Part shown: positions 1 through 7,434 of the stretch, in pieces
Layout of the letters: the number at the start of each line of letters is the position of its first letter
Numbering within the stretch: position 1 is the first letter of the stretch
Assembly: GCA_019634915.1 (NCBI GenBank)
Contig: JAHCAN010000028.1
Span: forward strand, 1-39,296
Length of the DNA: 39,296 nucleotides
Reading direction: 5' to 3'
DNA from: Steroidobacteraceae bacterium
GTDB taxonomy: Bacteria; Pseudomonadota; Gammaproteobacteria; Steroidobacterales; Steroidobacteraceae
Translations under genes and position numbers: made by a program
The notes under the pieces: model-generated
Database searches by the model: none
What the model saw: only the letters and a program-made list of their open reading frames with translations
Told to the model about the DNA's origin: nothing

Positions 1-1
1 G

Positions 2-520
2 GCCGAGGCGCCAGCGGCGCCGCGCGCGGGCTGCCTCGACAGCGGCGACGGCTACCTGCGCGCGCGCCTGCGCGGCGCCCTCGACCTCGACATCGACTGG
101 CGCAATGACGAAATGGACTGCAGCGGCGGCCCGCGGCCGGACGGCGCGGGCCTGCGCGTGACGATCGCCGGCCCGCTGCAGAGCGACGGGAGACGGCTGC
201 GCTTCGTGTTCGGTCTCGCGGCCGTCGCGCCGGGCGCCGCCGCGCGCCAGGTGCCGACCAACCTGACCGTGATCTTCGAGGGCGAGCGGCGCCTGTTCGC
301 GACGCGCGGCGACGACAAGTGCACGACCGACACGCTCGCGCAGCAGCGCAGCGGCGCGCTCGGCGGCGCGCCGGGCAGCTGGCGGGTCGAAGCGCGCGGC
401 TTCTGCACCGCGCCGGCCGCCACGCTGCAGGGCACCGAGCGCATACTGGTGACGAGCTTCGATTTTGCGGGGAAAATCACCGCCGACGAAGCGGCAACTG
501 CGAGGCAGGCGACACGATGA
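2..520 (+). CDS. Exported Cys-containing protein of unknown function (5' end outside window)
   Basis: The reading frame is open from the first bases of the window, so the N-terminus and any signal peptide are missing. About 172 residues remain. I do not recognise the family. Cysteines at CLDSG, MDCSG, KCTTD and GFCTA (four in the visible part) suggest a periplasmic protein with two disulfides; this is inference. The body is rich in beta-type segments (LRVTIAG, LTVIFEGERRLFAT, SWRVEARGFC). Its stop codon overlaps the start of the DUF192 gene (ATGA), so the two are probably co-translated. Codons are strongly GC3-biased throughout, including upstream of the first internal ATG at 113, which shows that the gene begins before the window. 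Confidence 0.7.
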   Translation, partial: AEAPAAPRAGCLDSGDGYLRARLRGALDLDIDWRNDEMDCSGGPRPDGAGLRVTIAGPLQSDGRRLRFVFGLAAVAPGAAARQVPTNLTVIFEGERRLFATRGDDKCTTDTLAQQRSGALGGAPGSWRVEARGFCTAPAATLQGTERILVTSFDFAGKITADEAATARQATR

Positions 521-996
521 AGGCGGCATGGCCCATCCACACGCTCGGCGCATTGCTGTGCGCCGCGACGCTCGCGCACGCGGCCCCGGCGCTCGAGGAC
601 CTCGACGCCTTCCCGCGCGCCACCGTCGAGATCACGGCCGGCCAGGCGACGCACCGCTTCGACGTGTGGGTCGCGGACACGCCGCGCCGCTCGGCGCAGG
701 GGCTGATGTACGTGCGGGATCTCGACCCCGGGCGCGGCATGCTGTTCGTCGAGAGCGCGCCGCGCGAGATGTCGATGTGGATGAAGAACACCTACATCCC
801 GCTCGACATGCTGTTCATCGCAGAGGACGGCCGGATCCTGCGCATCGCCGCGCGCACGACGCCGCATTCGCTCGAGTCGATCGCCGCGCCGGCGCCAGTC
901 ACGATGGTGCTCGAGCTGCGTGGCGGCGAGGCCGCGAAGCGCGGCATCGGAGTCGGTGATCGGGTGCGGGTGATCCACGCACCGCCGCAGCTGTAG
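517..996 (+). CDS. DUF192 family exported protein
   Basis: The 159-residue product has a signal peptide (residues 1-22, ending LAHA before APALED) followed by one DUF192 domain of about 115 residues. Diagnostic pieces are the VEI start strand, TPRRSAQGLMYVRDLDP (the usual T..R..GLM.R..L), GMLFVE, MWMKNTYIPLDMLFI and the closing GDRVRV. DUF192 proteins are small beta-rich periplasmic or exported proteins whose biochemical role is not established. The start at 517 is chosen because it overlaps the preceding stop as ATGA and places the signal peptide at the very N-terminus; a longer frame opening at 319 has no signal peptide and overlaps the upstream gene. Confidence 0.9.
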   Translation: MKAAWPIHTLGALLCAATLAHAAPALEDLDAFPRATVEITAGQATHRFDVWVADTPRRSAQGLMYVRDLDPGRGMLFVESAPREMSMWMKNTYIPLDMLFIAEDGRILRIAARTTPHSLESIAAPAPVTMVLELRGGEAAKRGIGVGDRVRVIHAPPQL

Positions 997-1013
997 CGTA
1001 AACGCGACATGAA

Positions 1014-1042
1014 TTGGCGAGCTGCCTCGGCTCGTCTATAAT
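1014..1042 (+). promoter_or_regulatory. Sigma-70-type promoter of the OmpA-like gene
   Basis: TTGGCG at 1014-1019 and a perfect TATAAT at 1037-1042 are separated by 17 bp. Transcription would start near 1049, giving a leader of about 75 nt that ends in a GGAG Shine-Dalgarno site at 1111-1114, nine bases before the ATG at 1124. Confidence 0.75.
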
Positions 1043-1123
1043 TCCAGCCCGTTGTCGCAGACGCTGGCTTGGACGCCCATGAGTCTTCCGCGCAACTACC
1101 CCCCAAACCCGGAGTTTTTGCCA

Positions 1124-2335
1124 ATGAACAAGAACGTGTCATTCACGTGTGCAGCGGCCGTGTTGCTGCTGACCACATTGCCCGCGACCGCGGCGCCACC
1201 GGCGAACAGCTGGTACATCGCCCCCGAAGTGGTCTACATGTGGACCGACCGCGACCGCCTCGCCGACGACGAACTCGGCGGCATGTTCGCGATCGGCCGC
1301 TCGTTCGACAAATGGGACCTCGAGCTGAGCGTGAGCCAGGTCAGCCCCGATGCGATCGGCAACTCGAGCCTCGACATCAACAGCTACTTCGCGAACGCGC
1401 ACCGCGTGTTCTACCGCGATTCGCGGATCTCGCCGTTCCTGAAGATCGGCGCCGGCTACGTCGTCGGTGACTACGGCGGAGGCGCACTGAGCGGCGAGAG
1501 CTTCAAGTCCTGGACGCTCGCCTACGGCCTCGGCCTGCTCGCGAACCTCGCGCAGGACGAGTCGCGCGGCACCGCGCTCGCGCTGCGCGCCGAGATCTAC
1601 GGCCTCGTGTCGAGCGCCACTTCGCCGCCGTACGGCGATCACCTGAGCGACACGGTCGCCGGGCTCGGCCTGCAGTACCACTGGGGTGCGCCGGTCGCCG
1701 CTGCACCTGTCGCGGCGCCCGTCATCGGCGATGCCGACGGTGACGGCGTCAACGACAACCTCGACAAGTGCCCCGGCACGCCGTCCGGCACGCCGGTCAA
1801 CGCCGAAGGCTGCGAACTCGACGCCGACGGTGACGGCGTGGTCGACCGCCTCGACAAGTGCCCGGGCACGCCCGCGGGCGCCAAGGTCGATGCCAATGGC
1901 TGCGAACTCGATTCCGACGGCGACGGCGTCGTCGACCGCATCGACCAGTGCCCGAACACCCGCGCCGGCGAGAAGGTCGACGAAGTCGGCTGCCCGTTCG
2001 CGTTGCGCCTCGAGGTCTTCTTCGATACCGACTCGGCGACGATCAAGCCCGAGTCGTACCCGGACCTCGACCGCGCGGTGAGCCTGATGCTGCGCAATGA
2101 TGTCGTGCGCGGCACGATCGAAGGCCACACCGACGATCGCGGCTCGGATGCCCACAACCTTGGGCTGTCACAGCGCCGCGCGGCGTCCGTGCGCCAGTAC
2201 CTGATCGACCACGGCGTCTCGGCCTCGCGCCTCGAGGCAGTCGGTTACGGCGAGAGCCGGCCGGAAGCCGACAATGCGACGCCCGAAGGTCGCGCGCAGA
2301 ACCGTCGCGTGGTGCTGGTCCGTTCGGATCGGTAA
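1124..2335 (+). CDS. OmpA-family outer membrane protein with thrombospondin type 3 repeats
   Basis: The 403-residue protein has a signal peptide (1-23, cut after PATA), an N-terminal beta-barrel-like domain (about 28-188), a Pro/Ala linker, three calcium-binding thrombospondin type 3 repeats (about 203-291, DADGDGV..DKCPGTP pattern), and a C-terminal OmpA/MotB peptidoglycan-binding domain (about 295-401). The OmpA domain keeps the diaminopimelate-binding residues in GHTDDRGSD (Asp337/338) and LSQRRA (Arg351). It should anchor the outer membrane to peptidoglycan. The start at 1124 is preferred over an upstream ATG at 1052 because it has a GGAG site and begins the signal peptide directly. It stands alone between its own promoter and a strong terminator. 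Confidence 0.93.
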   Translation: MNKNVSFTCAAAVLLLTTLPATAAPPANSWYIAPEVVYMWTDRDRLADDELGGMFAIGRSFDKWDLELSVSQVSPDAIGNSSLDINSYFANAHRVFYRDSRISPFLKIGAGYVVGDYGGGALSGESFKSWTLAYGLGLLANLAQDESRGTALALRAEIYGLVSSATSPPYGDHLSDTVAGLGLQYHWGAPVAAAPVAAPVIGDADGDGVNDNLDKCPGTPSGTPVNAEGCELDADGDGVVDRLDKCPGTPAGAKVDANGCELDSDGDGVVDRIDQCPNTRAGEKVDEVGCPFALRLEVFFDTDSATIKPESYPDLDRAVSLMLRNDVVRGTIEGHTDDRGSDAHNLGLSQRRAASVRQYLIDHGVSASRLEAVGYGESRPEADNATPEGRAQNRRVVLVRSDR

Positions 2336-2357
2336 AGCGCCCGTTCGTTGCGACGAA

Positions 2358-2389
2358 GGCCCGGTGCCGCAAGGCGCCGGGCCTTTTTT
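2358..2389 (+). terminator. Rho-independent terminator after the OmpA-like gene
   Basis: GGCCCGGTGCC (2358-2368) pairs with GGCGCCGGGCC (2373-2383) around a GCAA tetraloop, with one G-U pair, and is followed by six T (2384-2389). Confidence 0.93.
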
Positions 2390-2418
2390 GTGCATGGCCG
2401 CCGGCGCACAGTAGTCGT

Positions 2419-3024
2419 GTGCTCGACCTGCCCGGCCATCCCGTGCTCGACAAGCAGCTGCTGATCGGTGGCTGCGCGCGCCTGCCGCTGGCCACCGACG
2501 CGGCACGGCTCGCCGCGGAAGTCGCCGCACTGCCGGCTTCGCTGTGGGGCTCGCAGGGCGGGCGGATCGGCGTGCACCGGGCGGCCGAGGCGATCTTCCT
2601 GCGCGGTTACGCACCCGCCGAGGGCGACCGGCCGATCGAGGATCGCGAGCCGCTCGCGCAACTGCCCTGCGTGCGCGGGATCATCACGACGCTGATCCCG
2701 GCAGCAGCGCAGCGCTGCCTGCTCGCCCGGCTGCCGGCCGGCGCGAACATCGCTCCGCACATCGACCAGGCCGGCTATTTTGCGAAGACGATCCGCATCC
2801 ATGTGCCCGTCGAGACACACGGGCAGGTGTGGATGCTCGCCGGCGCGCAGCGCTACCGCATGGCTGCCGGCGAGGTCTGGGCACTCAACAACAGCGCGCC
2901 GCATGGCGTGCGCAACGCCCATGCGAGCCTGCCCCGCACGCACCTGATCTGCGATTTCCTGCCCTCGCCCGCGCTGCTCGCGCTGCTCGCGCGCGCCGAC
3001 CGCGGCGCCGGTCACGCCGGATGA
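2419..3024 (+). CDS. Aspartyl/asparaginyl beta-hydroxylase-like protein, HxD subtype
   Basis: The 201-residue product is a single Asp/Asn beta-hydroxylase-like double-stranded beta-helix domain, expected to use Fe(II), 2-oxoglutarate and O2. Visible residues: APHIDQAGY (His114, Asp116), IRIHVPVET (His128), GEVWALNNSAPHGVRN (His162) and RTHLICDF (Arg173). Unlike the classical AspH type, which has Gly at the second position of HxG, this one keeps an Asp, so it has a full His-Asp-His metal triad. The start is a GTG; no good Shine-Dalgarno is visible. The stop overlaps the ATG of the following sulfotransferase gene (ATGA), so the pair is translationally coupled. Substrate unknown. Confidence 0.82.
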   Translation: MLDLPGHPVLDKQLLIGGCARLPLATDAARLAAEVAALPASLWGSQGGRIGVHRAAEAIFLRGYAPAEGDRPIEDREPLAQLPCVRGIITTLIPAAAQRCLLARLPAGANIAPHIDQAGYFAKTIRIHVPVETHGQVWMLAGAQRYRMAAGEVWALNNSAPHGVRNAHASLPRTHLICDFLPSPALLALLARADRGAGHAG

Positions 3025-3710
3025 TCCTGACGCCCCGCTTCGTCTTCCTGCATCTCCACAAGTCCGGCGGCAGCTTCGTCAACGAGGCGCTGCTGCGCCA
3101 CGAGCCGGGCGCGTGCCAGCATGGCTATCACCTGCCGCGCAGCGAGGTGCCTGCCTCGCATGCGCACCTCCCGGTGCTGGGTCTCGTCCGCAATCCCTGG
3201 AGCTACTACATCTCCTGGTACGCGTTCCAGGCGGCACGCCCGCGCCCGAACGCGCTCTATCGCGTGCTGAGCGACGACGGTCGCGCCGGCTTCAGCGCGA
3301 CGATCCGCAACATGCTCGCGCTCGGCGAGGACGATGCGCTGCTCGGGCGCGTGGTCGCGATGCTGCCCGGCGGATACTCGAACCACGGTCTCAACCTGCC
3401 CGGGCCGGCGCTCGCGCGGATTCGCGGCACGGGGCTCGGCTTCTACAGCTTCCTCCACGGTCATCTCCACGGCGAGTCCGCCAGGCTGCACATCGCGCGC
3501 ATGGAAGCGCTGCGCACCGAGCTGCCGCAGATCATGGCCCGGGCCGGCGTGCCGGCCGGCGCCGCACTCGCGGCGTTCCTGCAGCACGCGGCGCCGCGCA
3601 ATGCGTCCGCGCACGGCCCGCCGGCGGACTACTATGATGCGCAGCTGCGCGCGCTGGTCGCGGGCCGCGACGGCCCGCTGATCGCGCAGTATGGATACGC
3701 CTTCGACTGA
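3021..3710 (+). CDS. Small sulfotransferase-family protein
   Basis: The 229-residue protein has the two PAPS-binding signatures of the sulfotransferase fold: a P-loop-like 5'-phosphosulfate motif (FLHLHKSGGSFV, residues 9-20) and a 3'-phosphate motif (LGLVRNPWSYYISWY, residues 53-67). It lacks a TPR region and is short for the family. It should transfer sulfate from PAPS to a hydroxyl or amine; the acceptor is unknown. It is coupled by an ATGA overlap to the hydroxylase upstream, which suggests the two act on one substrate. Its last 79 bp overlap the convergent fusion gene on the other strand. No signal peptide, so it is cytoplasmic. Confidence 0.85.
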   Translation: MILTPRFVFLHLHKSGGSFVNEALLRHEPGACQHGYHLPRSEVPASHAHLPVLGLVRNPWSYYISWYAFQAARPRPNALYRVLSDDGRAGFSATIRNMLALGEDDALLGRVVAMLPGGYSNHGLNLPGPALARIRGTGLGFYSFLHGHLHGESARLHIARMEALRTELPQIMARAGVPAGAALAAFLQHAAPRNASAHGPPADYYDAQLRALVAGRDGPLIAQYGYAFD

Positions 3711-5527
3711 GCATCATCGCCCGCGAGCCGCTCGAGCCGCTCGAGCCGCTCCCAGGTCGGCATGACCGCCGGCAGCACGCCGAGCACCTCGCCCTCGCGA
3801 CGCCGCCACTTGTCGGGCGCCGGCGCCGTGTGCGTGTACCGTGACAGTGGCAGCGCGCCCTGCACGCGCACCTCGAGCGCCGCATCGAACTCGATGCCGG
3901 TGTGGCGGCACAGCCGCTCGACGGTGGCGCGTGGATCGCAGACCAGTTCCTCGTAACGCACGCTGGTCCAGCGCTCGCGCGGCAGCTGCCCGAGATCGTC
4001 GAGCGCGATGCGGTTGGCGGCCTGCCACTGGAACGCGGCGATCTCGGCGAGCGGCCGCCCGCGCAGCGCTCGCCAGCCGGGCGGCAGCAGCAGCGACCAT
4101 GGGCCTTCGAAACCATCGAGGCCGTTGTAGGTTTTCCAGGCCCCCGATTCCCAGGCCTCGATGATACTCGCGAGACTGGCGCGCGGATCGCGCCACAGGA
4201 AGATGTAGCGCGCATCCGGAAACACCCGCTCGAGGAACGGCACGCGCAACGAGTTCTTCGGCGTCTTCTCGACGAAGCGCAGCGGCGTGTCCGCCGCGAC
4301 CGCTCTCCCCGCCGCGTCGACCCGCCGCCCGACCAGCTCGTCGACGATCCGCGCGGCGACCGCGTCGCTCGCATGGGCCGCCGTCAGGCGGTTCGACTCG
4401 ACGCCCGGCGCGCCGGGACGCAGCGCCGGGATGCCCTCGATCAGCCACGCGGCCTCGCCGCCCAGCGTCGTGACACCGTGGCTCGCCGCGAGGGTTTCGA
4501 ACAACAGCGTGCTGCCCGAGCGCGGCGCCGCGATGATGAACACAGGCCGCGCAGGCCGGCGCGCGAGCGCGCGCTCGAGCGACAGGCCCGCGCGCAGCAC
4601 GCGACCCTCGAGCACGCGGTTCGCGGCCACCCGGTTCGAGGCCATCGCGAGCCCCGCACCGGGCACCTGCACGCGCGCGCGTGCCGCGTCGCGCAGGCGC
4701 TCGAACTCCGTCCAGCCTTGCGGCGCCTGCGCGTGCAGCGCATACAGCTGCCGCCAGTCGCGACACAGCGCGTCGAGCAGCGCGTGGTACTGCGCGAGCC
4801 TCGAGTCAGCCGCAGGCGAGGCATCGAGCGCGACGAGTTCGGCGCGCAGGTCCTGCACGAGCAGCTCGAGCTCGCCGGGCGGCATCACGTACGGCGCCGG
4901 CGCCTGCTCGGTCAGCGGCATCGCATCGAGTCCGGGATCGAACGGCAGCGGCGCCGCGGCCGCGCCCGGCGCGCCGGCCGGCTGCGCGGCGCCGCGCTGC
5001 ACGAACTGCCAGAACGCCGCGCTGCCGGACGTGTCGGCGACCAGATGGATGCGCGGCGCGGTACCGCCGTGCTCGACGCGATGCAGGCGCCAGTTGTCGA
5101 AGATCCAGACCTCGCCGGCCGCCATGTGCACCGACTCGCCGCCGCAATGGAAGCGCACTTCGGGCTGCGTGACGATCGGCAGGTGCACGCGCACGCGGCT
5201 GAACCAGTGATGATTGATGTCGGCGTGCTCGGGCACGGCGGCGCCCGGCGCGAGCCGCAGCAGCCGTGAGCGGCTCCAGACGACGCCGAAGCTCGCGAGC
5301 ACCTGCCGCAGATAGGGCAGGCGCGCGAGTTGCGGCGTCGGCAGCATCGGGCCGGCGAGCGCGTCGTTCTCGCCGCCACCGGACGAGATCAGCCGCAGCG
5401 CACTGTTGCCGGCGATGCCGTCCGGATGATCGACCCAGGCCGTGGCCGGCAGCGCCTCGACCTCCGCGCGCAGACGCGCCGCATCGAAATGCACGGCGAG
5501 GCGCTGGAACGGCCGTGGCAGACGCAT
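3632..5527 (-). CDS. Fusion of Asp/Asn beta-hydroxylase-like domain and sulfotransferase domain
   Basis: The 631-residue protein joins two enzymes. Residues about 1-175 are an HxD-type Asp/Asn hydroxylase-like domain (PEHADIN: His101, Asp103; VRVHLPIV: His115; NWRLHRVEH: His149; RIHLVADT: Arg159). After a Pro/Ala linker (about 176-215) and a helical segment, residues about 325-600 form a sulfotransferase domain with 5'-phosphosulfate motif IIAAPRSGSTLLFE (331-344) and 3'-phosphate motif LWRDPRASLASI (444-455). The start codon directly abuts the stop of the upstream TPR-hydroxylase gene (TAGATG, zero spacing). The C-terminal ~25 residues read into the convergent gene and look unlike the family. 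Both domains retain their key residues, so I expect both to be active; the acceptor is unknown. Confidence 0.88.
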   Translation of the reverse strand: MRLPRPFQRLAVHFDAARLRAEVEALPATAWVDHPDGIAGNSALRLISSGGGENDALAGPMLPTPQLARLPYLRQVLASFGVVWSRSRLLRLAPGAAVPEHADINHHWFSRVRVHLPIVTQPEVRFHCGGESVHMAAGEVWIFDNWRLHRVEHGGTAPRIHLVADTSGSAAFWQFVQRGAAQPAGAPGAAAAPLPFDPGLDAMPLTEQAPAPYVMPPGELELLVQDLRAELVALDASPAADSRLAQYHALLDALCRDWRQLYALHAQAPQGWTEFERLRDAARARVQVPGAGLAMASNRVAANRVLEGRVLRAGLSLERALARRPARPVFIIAAPRSGSTLLFETLAASHGVTTLGGEAAWLIEGIPALRPGAPGVESNRLTAAHASDAVAARIVDELVGRRVDAAGRAVAADTPLRFVEKTPKNSLRVPFLERVFPDARYIFLWRDPRASLASIIEAWESGAWKTYNGLDGFEGPWSLLLPPGWRALRGRPLAEIAAFQWQAANRIALDDLGQLPRERWTSVRYEELVCDPRATVERLCRHTGIEFDAALEVRVQGALPLSRYTHTAPAPDKWRRREGEVLGVLPAVMPTWERLERLERLAGDDAQSKAYPYCAISGPSRPATSARSCAS

Positions 5528-6805
5528 CTAGGCCACCTCGACCGCGCGGCGGAAGTCGCCGATCGCGCCGACCAGGTCGGCGAGCGCGAGGCGCTCGACC
5601 TCGGTCAGATGCGGATTCCACACGTCGAAAATCAGCACGATCCGCGTCTCGCCGCTGCGGTTCCACGCCTCGTGCTCATAGGTGTCGTCGAACACCACGA
5701 CTTCGCCTTCACGCCAGACGTGCAGCTTGCTGCCGACGCGCAGCGCGCAGTCCGCCGGCACGATCAGCGGCAGATGCGCGACCAGCCGCGTGTTCGTGAC
5801 GCCGCGATGCGCCAGCAGCTGCGTGCCGGGCGCGAACACCGAGAACAGCACCTCCGGCCCGTGACCGGGCACGCGCGACAGCGGCAGGGCCTCGAGTGCG
5901 CGCGCCGTGGCCGGGCAGCGCGCGCAGTTGTCGTCGCGCCGCTCGCCGTGACGGTAGAAGTAGTAGCCGTCCCAGGCCGGCGCTCCGTGGCTGCCGCGCA
6001 GGTTGGCGCGCTCGAGCGCATCCGAGTCGAACACGCGCTCGCGCCCCGCGGCCTGCGGCAACAGCGCTTCGAGCTCGGCGCGTATCGCCGCGTACTGCGC
6101 CTCGAGTGGCCCGATCCACTCGAACAGTGCGCGATCGGGGATCGGCACCGCCGGCAGGCCCGGAAACGCGAGGAAGGTCGGCTGCTGGCGCGGGTCGGCG
6201 CTCTGCGCCGGCTCCTCCTGCAGGTAGATGCGCAGTGCGTGGCGCACGCGCCCGAGCGCCGCGCCGCCGTAGCGCGACTCGAGCGGCTCGAGTGCCTGCG
6301 CCAGCAGCTCGCGCCGCCCGTCGCGCACGGCCCGCACGGCACGCCCGACCAGCGGCTGCAGGCCCGCGGGCGTCGTCGAGGTATCGAGCCAGCGGCCCCG
6401 CGCCTGCGCGTCGCGCAGCGCGCGCGCCCACTGCCACAGCGCGCGCCTGTCCTGGCCCGCGCGCTCGAGCGCCGCGCCGTAGTTGAGCCGTGCCAGGTGG
6501 AAGTCCGGCGCGAGCGCGAGCGCCGTGTCGTACCACGCGAGCGCCGCGATGACGTTGCCGGCGAGCTCGTGCGCGCGCGCGAGGTGGTAGCGCACGATCG
6601 TGTCGGCCGGATCGACGCGTGACGCATGCGTCAGCTTCGCGATCGCGCGCGGCGCGTCACCGCGCCGCAGCGCCGCCACCGCGACGACCTTCAGGGCCTC
6701 GACGTCGTCGGGATCGGTCTCGAGCCGCAGCACGCAGGCCTGCTCGGCCGCGAGCACATGGCCGGAACGGAACAGCGGCAACGGTTCGCCGCGCGGCGCG
6801 CTCAT
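5528..6805 (-). CDS. TPR-containing aspartyl/asparaginyl beta-hydroxylase, HxG subtype
   Basis: The 425-residue protein has TPR-like helical repeats in residues about 15-130 and an AspH-type domain at about 225-415. The metal and 2-oxoglutarate residues are visible as LLAHRGVTN (His333, Gly335), LVAHLPLIV (His344), DTYEHEAWN (His378) and ETRIVLIFD (Arg388). As in animal AspH, Gly replaces the usual carboxylate ligand. It probably hydroxylates Asp or Asn side chains at the beta carbon; the TPRs may bind the substrate. It is first in a two-gene minus-strand operon with the hydroxylase-sulfotransferase fusion. Only 32 bp separate its start from the divergent 2OG oxygenase gene. No signal peptide. 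Confidence 0.87.
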   Translation of the reverse strand: MSAPRGEPLPLFRSGHVLAAEQACVLRLETDPDDVEALKVVAVAALRRGDAPRAIAKLTHASRVDPADTIVRYHLARAHELAGNVIAALAWYDTALALAPDFHLARLNYGAALERAGQDRRALWQWARALRDAQARGRWLDTSTTPAGLQPLVGRAVRAVRDGRRELLAQALEPLESRYGGAALGRVRHALRIYLQEEPAQSADPRQQPTFLAFPGLPAVPIPDRALFEWIGPLEAQYAAIRAELEALLPQAAGRERVFDSDALERANLRGSHGAPAWDGYYFYRHGERRDDNCARCPATARALEALPLSRVPGHGPEVLFSVFAPGTQLLAHRGVTNTRLVAHLPLIVPADCALRVGSKLHVWREGEVVVFDDTYEHEAWNRSGETRIVLIFDVWNPHLTEVERLALADLVGAIGDFRRAVEVA

Positions 6806-6821
6806 GCGCCCCCCGCTGTGC

Positions 6822-6827
6822 TAGCGT
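6822..6827 (+). promoter_or_regulatory. Possible -10 box just before the 2OG oxygenase gene
   Basis: TAGCGT lies 10 nt before the ATG at 6838 within the 32-bp divergent gap. No convincing -35 is seen. The surrounding 10-mer TGCTAGCGTG recurs on the minus strand in the leader region of the receptor gene that starts at 12037. Confidence 0.35.
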
Positions 6828-6837
6828 GATCGATGCC

Positions 6838-7434
6838 ATGACGCCCGCGGACCTTCGCCACTACGTGCGTGTGTACGACGGCTGTCTCGATGCCGCGCTG
6901 TGCGCGCGCATGATCGCCTCGTTCGGCGGCCTGGCGCGCTTTCACCAGGCGAACGGCGCCACGGTGCGCCGCGGCCTCGAGGAGTCGGGCTGGACCGAAC
7001 TCAACGTGAGCCGTCACGCCGACGAGGCTTTCCTCGCCTCGTTCCGGCGCACGATCGGGGCGGCACTCGCGCGCTACAACGGCGACGTCGGCCTCGCGAT
7101 ACCGGTGCCGGACTCCGGCACGAGCTCGGATCTCGTGCTGAAGCGCTACCGGCCGGGCGGCGGCGAGAAATTCCAGCTGCATTTCGATGCCGTCAACCAT
7201 GTCGCGAACCGCTACCTCGTGCTGCTGTGGTATCTGAACGACGTCGCCGCGGGCGGCGAGACGCGTTTTCCGCAGCTCGGGCTCGCCGTGCCGCCGCGCG
7301 CCGGGCGCCTGCTGATGTTCCCGCCGTACTGGATGTACCAGCACGAGGGCCTGCCGCCGGTATCGGGCGACAAGTACATCGTCTCGACCTATCTGCTCTT
7401 CGCCGCTCATCCGGCCGCAGCTCCCGTGTCATAG
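6838..7434 (+). CDS. Prolyl-4-hydroxylase-like 2OG-Fe(II) oxygenase
   Basis: The 198-residue protein is a single-domain 2-oxoglutarate and Fe(II)-dependent oxygenase of the P4H-like type. Visible residues are FQLHFDAVNH (His115, Asp117), LLWYLND, GGETRFPQ, RAGRLLMFPPYWMYQHEG (His169) and SGDKYIVSTYLLF (Lys179, the likely 2-oxoglutarate contact). It should hydroxylate a protein or peptide side chain, possibly proline. It is divergent from the TPR-hydroxylase gene, and its 3' end overlaps the convergent TPR-sulfotransferase gene by 28 bp. The start at 6838 gives the usual short lead into the domain; an in-frame GTG at 6826 would add four residues. Confidence 0.85.
   Translation: MTPADLRHYVRVYDGCLDAALCARMIASFGGLARFHQANGATVRRGLEESGWTELNVSRHADEAFLASFRRTIGAALARYNGDVGLAIPVPDSGTSSDLVLKRYRPGGGEKFQLHFDAVNHVANRYLVLLWYLNDVAAGGETRFPQLGLAVPPRAGRLLMFPPYWMYQHEGLPPVSGDKYIVSTYLLFAAHPAAAPVS

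Noticed and set aside
3726-3752. Three 9-bp GAGCCGCTC repeats
   Set aside because: Simply encode ERLERLERL in the fusion protein's C-terminal helix.
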